From positions 1 through 47,000 of the forward strand of contig PHAM01000005.1 in assembly GCA_002841685.1 (NCBI GenBank): a DNA stretch of 47,000 nt, given 5' to 3'. Positions 16,950 to 23,757 of the stretch are shown here, in pieces. The position numbers and the translations under genes were made by a program. The notes below the pieces were generated by a model. The model searched no databases. It was given only the letters and a program-made list of their open reading frames with translations, and was not told the DNA's origin. The first letter of the stretch is position 1. Each line of letters begins with the position of its first letter. This stretch comes from Elusimicrobia bacterium HGW-Elusimicrobia-2 (lineage in GTDB: Bacteria; CG03).

Positions 16950-17114
16950 GCATCAGGCACTATCCGTAGACGGCCGCTCGCGTATGCGGCTCATCCTCCT
17001 GAGGCGGACTTCGCAAGGCTCAGCTGCCAAATTCGCACGGAGCTTGGGTAAAGCCCCTCGCTCATATGGCCCGTCCGCCACGGCAGACTTGCAGCTCCGG
17101 ATAGCGCCTGACGC
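16950..17114 (+). repeat. Structured dispersed element E1 (inverted ends)
   Basis: 165 bp between priA and the next gene. The ends gcatcaggcactatccg and cggatagcgcctgacgc are complementary at 15 of 17 positions. The interior shares two blocks with the element at 32546-32662: gtagacggcygctcgcg and gggtaaakcccctcrctc, followed in both by atatggcccg. E1 also carries two modules found elsewhere: gcggacttcgcaaggctcag (17004-17023), present at 41319-41338, and tccgccacggcagactt (17074-17090), present at 35313-35329. An open frame across it (from 16915) is repeat-derived and not called as a gene. Confidence 0.85.
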
Positions 17115-17126
17115 TCTTATAGGACT

Positions 17127-19067
17127 ATGAATAGAAAAAATTTGGCGGCGATAATTATTATCGCTCTTGCGGCGCTGTTTTATTCGCTGAATATCAGAGA
17201 TGGCCAGATAGGCCATGTCAACGACGACGCCTATTATATAAACGCCGCACGCTGGTTCGCGGGCGTGCAGAGCGAGCAGAAACAGCTATCTTCAAGGTCT
17301 CTGGGTTTTTCTCTCCTGCTTGCGCCGGTCGCCCGCATGGCGGGGGAATCCCTTCTGCCTTTCCGTCTGGTGCCGCTGTTGTTCGCGCTGGCTTCTCTAT
17401 GGATGGTATATCTCATTTTCAGAAAGATGGCGTCACCGGCAGTCTGTTTTTCTGTTCTTCTGCTCGTGGCCTTCAATCACCTGAATCTTATTTTCAGCAC
17501 AATGGTCATGAGCGAGGAGGCCTATCTTTTTTTCTCGCTCCTGGCTCTGTGGGTATTCTTCAGGCGCGAAAACAAGGGGTTTTCCTATGGATGGACACTT
17601 CTTCAGGCGCTGACCATTGCGGCTCTTTCCTACATAAGGCCTGAGGGTTTTCTTCTGGCTTTTTCCGTTTTTGCCGTTCTTTTGATTTGGCGCAGATACA
17701 GGGATGCCCTTTACAGCGTTTTTTTCTTCATCATTCTGGTTTTGCCTCTTGTCACAAACAGCTTTGGCATAGGTTCAAGCCTGGATAAGTATGTGAACGA
17801 GCTTCTCTTTCCGGTGTTTTACGCGGGTCTTTGGACTGTCATAAAAACCGGTTTTATATATTTCCTGACAGAAATCTCCGCTGTGGCTTTTTTTACGGAA
17901 GTCATCAGTAGCCGGATGGGCTTTTTTGAGCTCCCCGCCGCGCTGATAATCGCCGTCGTTATAGTTTCCGGCATTCACTCGCGGCTGAAAAAAAACGGTT
18001 CAAAAATGTTCCGTACCGTCACGGCGCTCTTTGCTTTGTATCTCGTCCTTTACACGGCCTTTCACATGATATGGCCGGCGAAGGGCGCGCGTTTTGTAAT
18101 ACCGATTCTGCCCTTTATTTATTACTTCTTTTTCCCGGCGATTGAGCGCTGGACCGCCGTTGGAATTTTTGGCAGATTCAGAAAAAAAGCGTTTGGCGTG
18201 GCGTCTTCGTCCGCCGCAGGGGCGACGGTAACGGCGCTGCTCCTGGCGATTTTCGCTTATCAGAATTATCTGATTTTGATAACGCCGCCGCGAGCGCTCT
18301 TTCCCGAGACATTTGCTTATGTGAAAGACAGCAGCAAGCCGGGAGATGTGTTTGTCAGCGAGACGGCGGAGATGTTCTTTCTCAAAACCGGCATAAAAAC
18401 TGCTTCGCCGCCGGCATATTTGACAGCTGATGATTTTTATCATTCTATCCTCAGTGCTGGCGTCACGCGCGCGGCCTTTCGCAGACTCCCGCGGCTTTCA
18501 ACAAGATACAGCGAGTTCCCCACCATGAGCTCAGCGGGCATTAAACGATACGCTGTTTATTTGCAAAATGCGCAAAGATTTGAAAAGGAATACGAGAACA
18601 AAGAAGAAGGAACGATTATTTACCGCCTGAATCAAACTTATGCCGCGAATTTCAAAAAAGCATACGAGGTGATGATAGGAGCGCTGAATGACATTGAGGA
18701 AGGGAAGAAGGTTGAAGCGGAAAAAAAGCTGATAAAAGCTCTTGATATATGCCCGTCTTTAACAAAGGCCTCTGATAATCTCCTTCGTATCTATATTGAC
18801 TCAGGCCGGGGCGATGAAGCGGCGGCGCTGATAAATAAAATTGAGCAAGCGGGAATGGCTTCCCATCTGACACTTTTTCTCGCGGGAGAACTATCCGAAA
18901 GGACAGGCAAGAAAGATAAGGCGGCGGATTATTACAGGCGTTCCGCGAATGAAGCCTTGAAAATAGGCGATCACAGCATACTAAAAGCCGCGCAGGAACG
19001 GCTGACAATGTGTCTAATGTCAAGACCTGACCCCACAGCTATTGACAAGTTTGGAGAAACGTATTAA
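17127..19067 (+). CDS. GT-C (GT39/PMT-like) membrane glycosyltransferase with TPR tail
   Basis: 646 residues. About ten or more hydrophobic segments lie in residues 1-390. The first periplasmic loop carries the GT-C acidic pair, Asp33-Asp34 in GHVNDDAYYINAARW. This is the expected position for a polyprenyl-phosphate-sugar-using transferase. After a soluble segment, residues ~505-640 form TPR-like helical repeats (KVEAEKKLIKALDICPSLTK, then GRGDEAAALINKIEQAG). A paralogue with the same plan lies at 21919-23757, on the far side of the pilin, ligase and peptidase genes. The last codons (MSRPDPTAIDKFGETY) come from a repeat-like motif at 19015-19034. It probably transfers sugars to a lipid or protein at the outer face of the inner membrane; substrate unknown. 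Confidence 0.8.
   Translation: MNRKNLAAIIIIALAALFYSLNIRDGQIGHVNDDAYYINAARWFAGVQSEQKQLSSRSLGFSLLLAPVARMAGESLLPFRLVPLLFALASLWMVYLIFRKMASPAVCFSVLLLVAFNHLNLIFSTMVMSEEAYLFFSLLALWVFFRRENKGFSYGWTLLQALTIAALSYIRPEGFLLAFSVFAVLLIWRRYRDALYSVFFFIILVLPLVTNSFGIGSSLDKYVNELLFPVFYAGLWTVIKTGFIYFLTEISAVAFFTEVISSRMGFFELPAALIIAVVIVSGIHSRLKKNGSKMFRTVTALFALYLVLYTAFHMIWPAKGARFVIPILPFIYYFFFPAIERWTAVGIFGRFRKKAFGVASSSAAGATVTALLLAIFAYQNYLILITPPRALFPETFAYVKDSSKPGDVFVSETAEMFFLKTGIKTASPPAYLTADDFYHSILSAGVTRAAFRRLPRLSTRYSEFPTMSSAGIKRYAVYLQNAQRFEKEYENKEEGTIIYRLNQTYAANFKKAYEVMIGALNDIEEGKKVEAEKKLIKALDICPSLTKASDNLLRIYIDSGRGDEAAALINKIEQAGMASHLTLFLAGELSERTGKKDKAADYYRRSANEALKIGDHSILKAAQERLTMCLMSRPDPTAIDKFGETY
19015..19034 (+). repeat. 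Short motif resembling a dispersed repeat, at the 3' end of the GT-C gene
   Basis: taatgtcaagacctgacccc occurs once in this window, and I recognise it from memory as a recurrent intergenic/3'-end motif in uncultured bacteria. It supplies the codons MSRPDP near the C-terminus of the GT-C protein. Without a genome search the repeat status is unproven. Confidence 0.4.
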
Positions 19068-19070
19068 ACT
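19042..19070 (+). promoter_or_regulatory. Promoter for the pilin gene
   Basis: TTGACA (19042-19047, full consensus), a 17-bp spacer and TAAACT (19065-19070). It overlaps the last codons of the upstream GT-C gene and gives a leader of about 30 nt before the pilin ATG. Confidence 0.6.
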
Positions 19071-19094
19071 TATATCGGCCTGAACTCGGGCTAA

Positions 19095-19104
19095 AAGGAG
19101 GTGA
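19095..19104 (+). promoter_or_regulatory. Near-perfect Shine-Dalgarno of the pilin gene
   Basis: aaggaggtga, an extended match to the anti-SD sequence and stronger than at any other gene in the window. It is placed five bases before ATG 19110. It selects that ATG over the in-frame GTG at 19101, which lies inside the SD. High expression is implied. Confidence 0.8.
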
Positions 19105-19109
19105 GAAAA

Positions 19110-19559
19110 ATGAAGAAGATGAAAAAAGGTTTTACTCTGATCGAGCTCATGATCGTTGTCGCAATTATCGGTGTTCTGGCCGCTGTGGCCATTCCTAAGT
19201 TCGCTGACTTGATCAGAAAAGCTAACGAAGCCGCCTGTAAGGGACAGCTCGGAGCGATGCGCTCTGCCCTTTCTATTTACTACGGTAACATGGAAGGTAT
19301 CTGGCCGAGTTCGTTGACGGAAATAACACCGACATACATTCAGGCTATTCCTAACGCTAAGCCGGGGTGCCCGAACATGACCAGGGCTGACTCTGCCACA
19401 GTGCAATACCAGGGCGCTGGCGCCACCGGATGTACAGGCACGAATGATGGAGGATGGTGGTTCAACAACGGCAAGTCTTCGGTTGGGCTCCACACTGGCG
19501 TGTTTTGTGTGAATTCCACCAAGACTGACACCAAGACAACTATGGTTCACTTGTGGTAA
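19110..19559 (+). CDS. Type IV pilin / GspG-like prepilin
   Basis: 149 residues. A short basic leader MKKMKKG ends at Gly7 and is followed by [20 protein letters not shown], the class III signal; Glu12 is the +5 glutamate. Cleavage would be by the prepilin peptidase three kilobases downstream. The globular part has four cysteines (43, 87, 108, 133), a [10 protein letters not shown] segment typical of GspG-like pseudopilins, and a Ser/Thr-rich tail ([15 protein letters not shown]) that could accept O-linked glycans. The gene has its own promoter, a very strong SD and its own terminator. It lies between GT-C and O-antigen-ligase-like genes. Major pilin versus pseudopilin cannot be settled from sequence alone. 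Confidence 0.92.
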   Translation: MKKMKKGFTLIELMIVVAIIGVLAAVAIPKFADLIRKANEAACKGQLGAMRSALSIYYGNMEGIWPSSLTEITPTYIQAIPNAKPGCPNMTRADSATVQYQGAGATGCTGTNDGGWWFNNGKSSVGLHTGVFCVNSTKTDTKTTMVHLW

Positions 19560-19579
19560 GCTGTTAGTGTTTTGTTTTA

Positions 19580-19611
19580 CGGGGGCGGCTCAGGCCGCCC
19601 CCGTTTCTTTT
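19580..19611 (+). terminator. Rho-independent terminator after the pilin gene
   Basis: A perfect GC-rich stem cgggggcggc / gccgcccccg with a four-base loop (tcag), followed by tttctttt. It lies 20 bases after the pilin stop and immediately before the next gene, so most pilin transcripts should end here. Confidence 0.93.
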
Positions 19612-19613
19612 AT

Positions 19614-21125
19614 ATGCTGAAAATTTTTCTGATAATTTCATCTCTCTCTGTTTTTCCTTTTTTCAGCGACTCTTTCTGGGGAGCCAAATATTTTTTAACG
19701 CTTCTTTTACTGCCCTTTTTATTTTTCAGAAAAGGGGACTGTCTCCGGGCGCAACGAGGCGGCTGTCCCCTTTTCCCGCTCCGCTGTTTGTCCCCGGCCG
19801 AGGCCGGTTTTCTCATTGCGGCGGCTTCAATTTTTATTGAAAGTTATAATTTTTTTCAATTATTCCGTTTTCTCGCTCCTTTCTGCCTTTACCTCTATGT
19901 TTCCCGCGGAAAGGAAGAGGGTTTTGTAAAGATAGCAGTAATGCTCACGGGGCTGGTATCTCTGCTTGCCCTGCTACAGCAGTTTGCAAAATACAATCCC
20001 TTTAACGCGCCTATTCCTTATGTGACATTCGGAAATCCCATGTATATGGGGGCGTGGCTGGCGGCGATGCTTCCTTTCAGCGCGGATGCGCTTCTCGCTA
20101 AAAAATGGGACAGGCACCTTGTTGCTCTCGGAGCCAGTCCCCAAGCTTTGTTCGCTTTTTCCGCGGGCTTTGCGGCCCTTCTTCTGACAAGAAGCCAGTC
20201 CGCCTATATGGGTTTCGCCGCGGCGATGGCCTACCTTCTTTTTAAAAGAACAAAAAAATCAAAAGCGCTGATTATTTTAACGGCCGGCGCGGCTGTTTCG
20301 GCCATTGTTTATTTTTCTTTCTTCAAAACCGGTGACAGCGGTTATTCCATTTCTTCACTGAGGCGTATGAATTATTACAGGACATCAATAGAGATGATAA
20401 AAGACAATCCTCTCAAGGGCGTGGGCGCCGGGAATTACAGAGGGAATTACGCCCGCTACCGTTTGAAAGCAGGTTTACCTTATCACCTGTCGCCGCAGTG
20501 GGCTCATTGCGACGCAGTGCATTTTATGTGTGAACTCGGGATCTTCAGGGCGCTCCTTCTTTTTCTTTTCCTTATCAGCATAATGATCAAAAAAATTCCG
20601 CCTGAATCCGTTCCTTATAAAGCCGGTATTTTGGCTCTTGTTTTCACATCTTTTTCGGCTTTTCCTTTTCAGAGGATATCAACGATTTACCTTTTTTTTA
20701 TATTCGCCGGCTTGATAATGAGAGAAGATAATAGCGGGGAAGCGAAATATGTTTTTGCCCGGAAGGCTGTCAGCGCAGTTATAGCCTCAGCGGCGCTTAT
20801 CTATGCTCTGCTTTTCGCCTCTTCCCAGATAAATTGGAAGAAAGGCGAAAAACTTTTAGAAAGCGGGCATCCACGCGAGGCCGCCGCGGCTTTTGAGAAG
20901 GCCGCTCCTGTCATCCCTTCGGATTACAGGATATGGTTAGATATAGGCCGCGCAAAATACCGGTCTGGGAATATAGGGGGAAGTTTGAGCGCTTACCGCC
21001 GATGCCTTTCTTTATATTATGACTTGGATATTTGCTATAATCTCTCAATCGCCTTTAAGGCGGGCGGAAACGATATTATGGCGGAAAAATTCATGAAAGA
21101 TTTTGAGAGATTGAAGGCGCGATGA
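19614..21125 (+). CDS. O-antigen ligase / Wzy_C-like membrane protein with TPR tail
   Basis: 503 residues from ATG 19614. An earlier in-frame ATG at 19572 would place the pilin terminator inside the gene, so it is rejected. About ten to twelve hydrophobic segments. The Wzy_C region reads MNYYRTSIEMIKDNPLKGVG, then AGNYRGNYARY and AHCDAVHFMCELGIF, the family's H..N-like periplasmic loop. Residues ~415-500 form TPR-like helices. The family includes lipopolysaccharide O-antigen ligases, polymerases and pilin oligosaccharyltransferases (PglL/PilO/TfpO type). Position next to a pilin and before the prepilin peptidase favours a pilin- or surface-protein-glycosylating role, as inference. A palindromic repeat (19730-19774) is embedded in the early coding sequence. 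Confidence 0.83.
   Translation: MLKIFLIISSLSVFPFFSDSFWGAKYFLTLLLLPFLFFRKGDCLRAQRGGCPLFPLRCLSPAEAGFLIAAASIFIESYNFFQLFRFLAPFCLYLYVSRGKEEGFVKIAVMLTGLVSLLALLQQFAKYNPFNAPIPYVTFGNPMYMGAWLAAMLPFSADALLAKKWDRHLVALGASPQALFAFSAGFAALLLTRSQSAYMGFAAAMAYLLFKRTKKSKALIILTAGAAVSAIVYFSFFKTGDSGYSISSLRRMNYYRTSIEMIKDNPLKGVGAGNYRGNYARYRLKAGLPYHLSPQWAHCDAVHFMCELGIFRALLLFLFLISIMIKKIPPESVPYKAGILALVFTSFSAFPFQRISTIYLFFIFAGLIMREDNSGEAKYVFARKAVSAVIASAALIYALLFASSQINWKKGEKLLESGHPREAAAAFEKAAPVIPSDYRIWLDIGRAKYRSGNIGGSLSAYRRCLSLYYDLDICYNLSIAFKAGGNDIMAEKFMKDFERLKAR
19730..19774 (+). repeat. Palindromic repeat inside the O-antigen-ligase-like gene
   Basis: aaaaggggac (19730-19739) and gtcccctttt (19765-19774) are perfect inverted arms around a 25-base centre. 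It encodes part of FRKGDCLRAQRGGCPLF, a polar, cysteine-containing loop between hydrophobic segments. The frame stays open. The ggggac core recalls the 20-bp repeats at 281-411 and 42879-42916. Confidence 0.65.
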
Positions 21126-21922
21126 TGGAAACAATGACCGGAAACGCCGCAACGCTTTTTTATTCCGTTGGTTTTTTAATTTTTGTGCTGGGGCTTGTTT
21201 TCGGTTCCTTTATCAATGTTATCATATACCGCATGCCTCTTGAAAAATCCATAATCCGGCCGCGTTCGTTCTGTCCGGCCTGCAACACGCCGATATTTTT
21301 TTATGATAACATACCCGTCTTGAGTTTCATTCTGCTTAGAGGGAAATGCCGCTCCTGCGGCGCTAAAATCCCTTTTGTTTATCCTCTTGTGGAAATCCTC
21401 ACGGGATTGAGTTTTTTTATCTCTTTTTATTTTTTCGGCATTTCGTGGAAAGCCCTTGAACTGGCAGTTCTTCTCGCGTCCACCGTCGCCGTCACATTCA
21501 TAGACCTGAAGCACCGTATAATACCCGATGAGATAAACATCTTTCTTTTTGTTTTCGCTGTGTTCCTCCCCAGGGATTTATGGAATGTTTCTTACTGGGC
21601 GGGGGCGGGACTGTCCGCCTTATCGGGACTCGCGGCGGGAATGGTTCTTTTTTTAATAGCCATAGCCGCTGAAAAGATCTTCAAACAGGAAGCCATGGGT
21701 ATGGGGGATGTTAAGCTCATAACGGCCCTCGGCGCTTTTTTCGGATTTCAATCCATATTCTGGCTGATCTTTATTTCATCACTCATAGGTTCCGTCGTTG
21801 GTATAGCCGTCAAGCTCCGCAGAAAAGAGAAGGGCTACACAATGATTGCTTTCGGGCCGTATCTTTGCGCGGCGGCCATTATTTATTTTCTTTTTAAACC
21901 GCAGATGGGATTATTGTTTTGA
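21122..21922 (+). CDS. pilD: Prepilin peptidase (A24 family)
   Basis: 266 residues. The N-terminal domain has FGSFINVIIYRMP and two zinc-type CxxC pairs (CPAC and CRSC) as in bifunctional peptidase/methylase enzymes. The aspartate-protease sites are Asp in FIDLKHRIIPDEIN and Asp in GMGDVKLITALGAFFG. About eight hydrophobic segments. It would cleave the leader of the pilin at 19110 and methylate the new N-terminal Phe. Its start overlaps the ligase stop (ATGA) and its stop overlaps the next TTG start, so the three genes are coupled. Confidence 0.95.
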   Translation: MMETMTGNAATLFYSVGFLIFVLGLVFGSFINVIIYRMPLEKSIIRPRSFCPACNTPIFFYDNIPVLSFILLRGKCRSCGAKIPFVYPLVEILTGLSFFISFYFFGISWKALELAVLLASTVAVTFIDLKHRIIPDEINIFLFVFAVFLPRDLWNVSYWAGAGLSALSGLAAGMVLFLIAIAAEKIFKQEAMGMGDVKLITALGAFFGFQSIFWLIFISSLIGSVVGIAVKLRRKEKGYTMIAFGPYLCAAAIIYFLFKPQMGLLF

Positions 21923-23757
21923 AACAGGTCCGCTTATCTTATCGCGCCATACTCATCATTTCTCTGAGTGCGGCGGCTTTTATATACGCGCTGAATTTCA
22001 GACGTATGCCGATAGGATTTATTCAGGATGACGCACATTACATAAACGCGGCGAGATGGCTTGCGGGAGCGCAGACTATTCAGGAATCGCTTAACGCATA
22101 TCCTTTGGCCTATTCTTTGATGCTGGTACCTGCCGCGAAATTATTCCCGGAAAGCTTAAATGTCTTTAAAATATTCAATATATTTTTGTTTCTGCTGATC
22201 ATACCCGTCTTATACGGTATTTTCAAAGATTATCTGACAAAAAATGAATTGCTGGTTTTTTTACTTCTCAGTTCGCTGAATCCTTTGATGGTGGAACACA
22301 GTTCCCTTGTCATCCCCGCCGGCGCCTTTCTGCTTGTTTCGCTGGCGGCTTTTTATTTGATACAGAAGTCCGTTAGGAAAGACAGCCCGCCGTACCCGGT
22401 TTTGGCTCTGGCGGCTTTTTTTACCGCGTTGCTGTGCGCTCTCAGGTTTGAGGGTTTTTTGTTCGCGGGGGCAGTTATTATGGGCCTTATTCTTGCAAAG
22501 AAACTCAGGCATGCTCTGTATTTCACTTTTTTTTATGGTATCATTATTTCCGCGTATATGCACTTTGCCGGAGCATTCATGGAAAGCGGCGGGAGATTCG
22601 CCGAACATTTTTTCGAAGGTAAGCGCGGCGGCGGCATTTATGAGGTTATAAAAACAACTTCCGAATTTTATTTCATAGAATTTGCCTATTCAATTTTTTT
22701 AACGGCTTCTATAGGAATGAAGCTGGGCAGATTAGCGGTAATTCCCGCTATTTTTGTTGCCGGCGTTTTTATCGCGGGTTTCGCGGGAAAGAAAAAATTT
22801 GAGGCCGAGCAGATCCTCAAAATTTATTTCGTCATATATGCCCTCACGCATCTGGCCTGGCCGGCGAGATACACGAAATTCATACTGGCCCTCGCGCCTT
22901 TTATAATTTTTTATTTCATGGCCGGAACTAAAAAATTCGGCAGAAGAACAGCCCGTGTTTTTTTTACCGGCCTTTTTGTTTTCTTTCTGTATAACGGAAT
23001 TAAAACGGGCGGACGCAGAATAGCCCCGCAATCGCCGGAGACCATGGCTTTTATAAGGGCAAGCGTACCTCCCGCCGCTGTTTTTACAAGCTTGTACGCG
23101 AGCCAAGTTTTTCTATACACAAACAGGAAATCGGTGTACCTAAACAAGGTTAGAAAAGCCGACGACATGTTTTATTTTCTGGTAAAAACAGGGGCGGATT
23201 ATGTTTATGTTAATATGCTTAATGAAAAATCGTATATATCCATCCGTTACGGGAGATCTTCGCAGGAGAAGATAATTCAATGTATGGATAACAGCGCCAT
23301 ATATTCCCCCGTGTATAAAAACGAAAAGGAACAAACGGCGATATGGCGAGTGAAACCCGGACTGAAAGAGGATTTTATGACGGCCAACGCTGACGCTATG
23401 AAAGCGTCAGAATTCTTTAAAGCTGGAGATTCCAGGCGGGCGAAAAAAGCTTACAGGCGGGCTCTGAACATATTCACGTATCCCCTGGCGGTGAATAACT
23501 GCGCTGTTATCTATATGGACGACGGCGAATTGGACGAAGCCGAGAAAATTCTGATTGACGGAATTGCGTTATTCCCGCGCTCCGCCATGCTTCACGCTCT
23601 TTACGGCCGCTTGTGCAAGATGAAAGGCGAATATAAAAAATCCGCAGAATTCTATAAGAAGGCTCTTGAATTCGCGGCTGATTTTGATGACGCTGGAACA
23701 CAAAATCTGGCCGCAAGCGAATTAAGCGTTCTTGAGGGAAGGCAGAATGAAAAATAA
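21919..23757 (+). CDS. GT-C (GT39/PMT-like) membrane glycosyltransferase with TPR tail, paralogue
   Basis: 612 residues, starting at a TTG (21919) that overlaps the peptidase stop. The GT-C acidic pair is Asp37-Asp38 in GFIQDDAHYINAARWLAG, nearly the same loop as in the protein at 17127-19067. About ten hydrophobic segments are followed by TPR-like repeats from about residue 490 (FKAGDSRRAKKAYRRALNIF, and DEAEKILIDGIALFPRSAML). The shared architecture indicates duplication followed by divergence. It most likely adds sugars to lipid-linked or protein acceptors of this cluster. The non-ATG start and coupling suggest lower, co-regulated translation. Confidence 0.8.
   Translation: MKQVRLSYRAILIISLSAAAFIYALNFRRMPIGFIQDDAHYINAARWLAGAQTIQESLNAYPLAYSLMLVPAAKLFPESLNVFKIFNIFLFLLIIPVLYGIFKDYLTKNELLVFLLLSSLNPLMVEHSSLVIPAGAFLLVSLAAFYLIQKSVRKDSPPYPVLALAAFFTALLCALRFEGFLFAGAVIMGLILAKKLRHALYFTFFYGIIISAYMHFAGAFMESGGRFAEHFFEGKRGGGIYEVIKTTSEFYFIEFAYSIFLTASIGMKLGRLAVIPAIFVAGVFIAGFAGKKKFEAEQILKIYFVIYALTHLAWPARYTKFILALAPFIIFYFMAGTKKFGRRTARVFFTGLFVFFLYNGIKTGGRRIAPQSPETMAFIRASVPPAAVFTSLYASQVFLYTNRKSVYLNKVRKADDMFYFLVKTGADYVYVNMLNEKSYISIRYGRSSQEKIIQCMDNSAIYSPVYKNEKEQTAIWRVKPGLKEDFMTANADAMKASEFFKAGDSRRAKKAYRRALNIFTYPLAVNNCAVIYMDDGELDEAEKILIDGIALFPRSAMLHALYGRLCKMKGEYKKSAEFYKKALEFAADFDDAGTQNLAASELSVLEGRQNEK

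Noticed and set aside
16919-16966. Possible truncated peptide deformylase start (a frame reading RIRHYP) after priA, where def is often found
   Set aside because: The stretch is part of the inverted end of E1 and is too short to distinguish from chance.
16915-17130. 71-residue plus-strand frame starting at the priA stop
   Set aside because: It runs through element E1 and shares its residues with repeat-derived stretches elsewhere (RTSQGSAA); no independent coding support.
19572-19613. Upstream in-frame ATG for the O-antigen-ligase-like gene
   Set aside because: It would place the pilin terminator hairpin inside the coding region; ATG 19614 just after the T-run gives a normal membrane-protein start.
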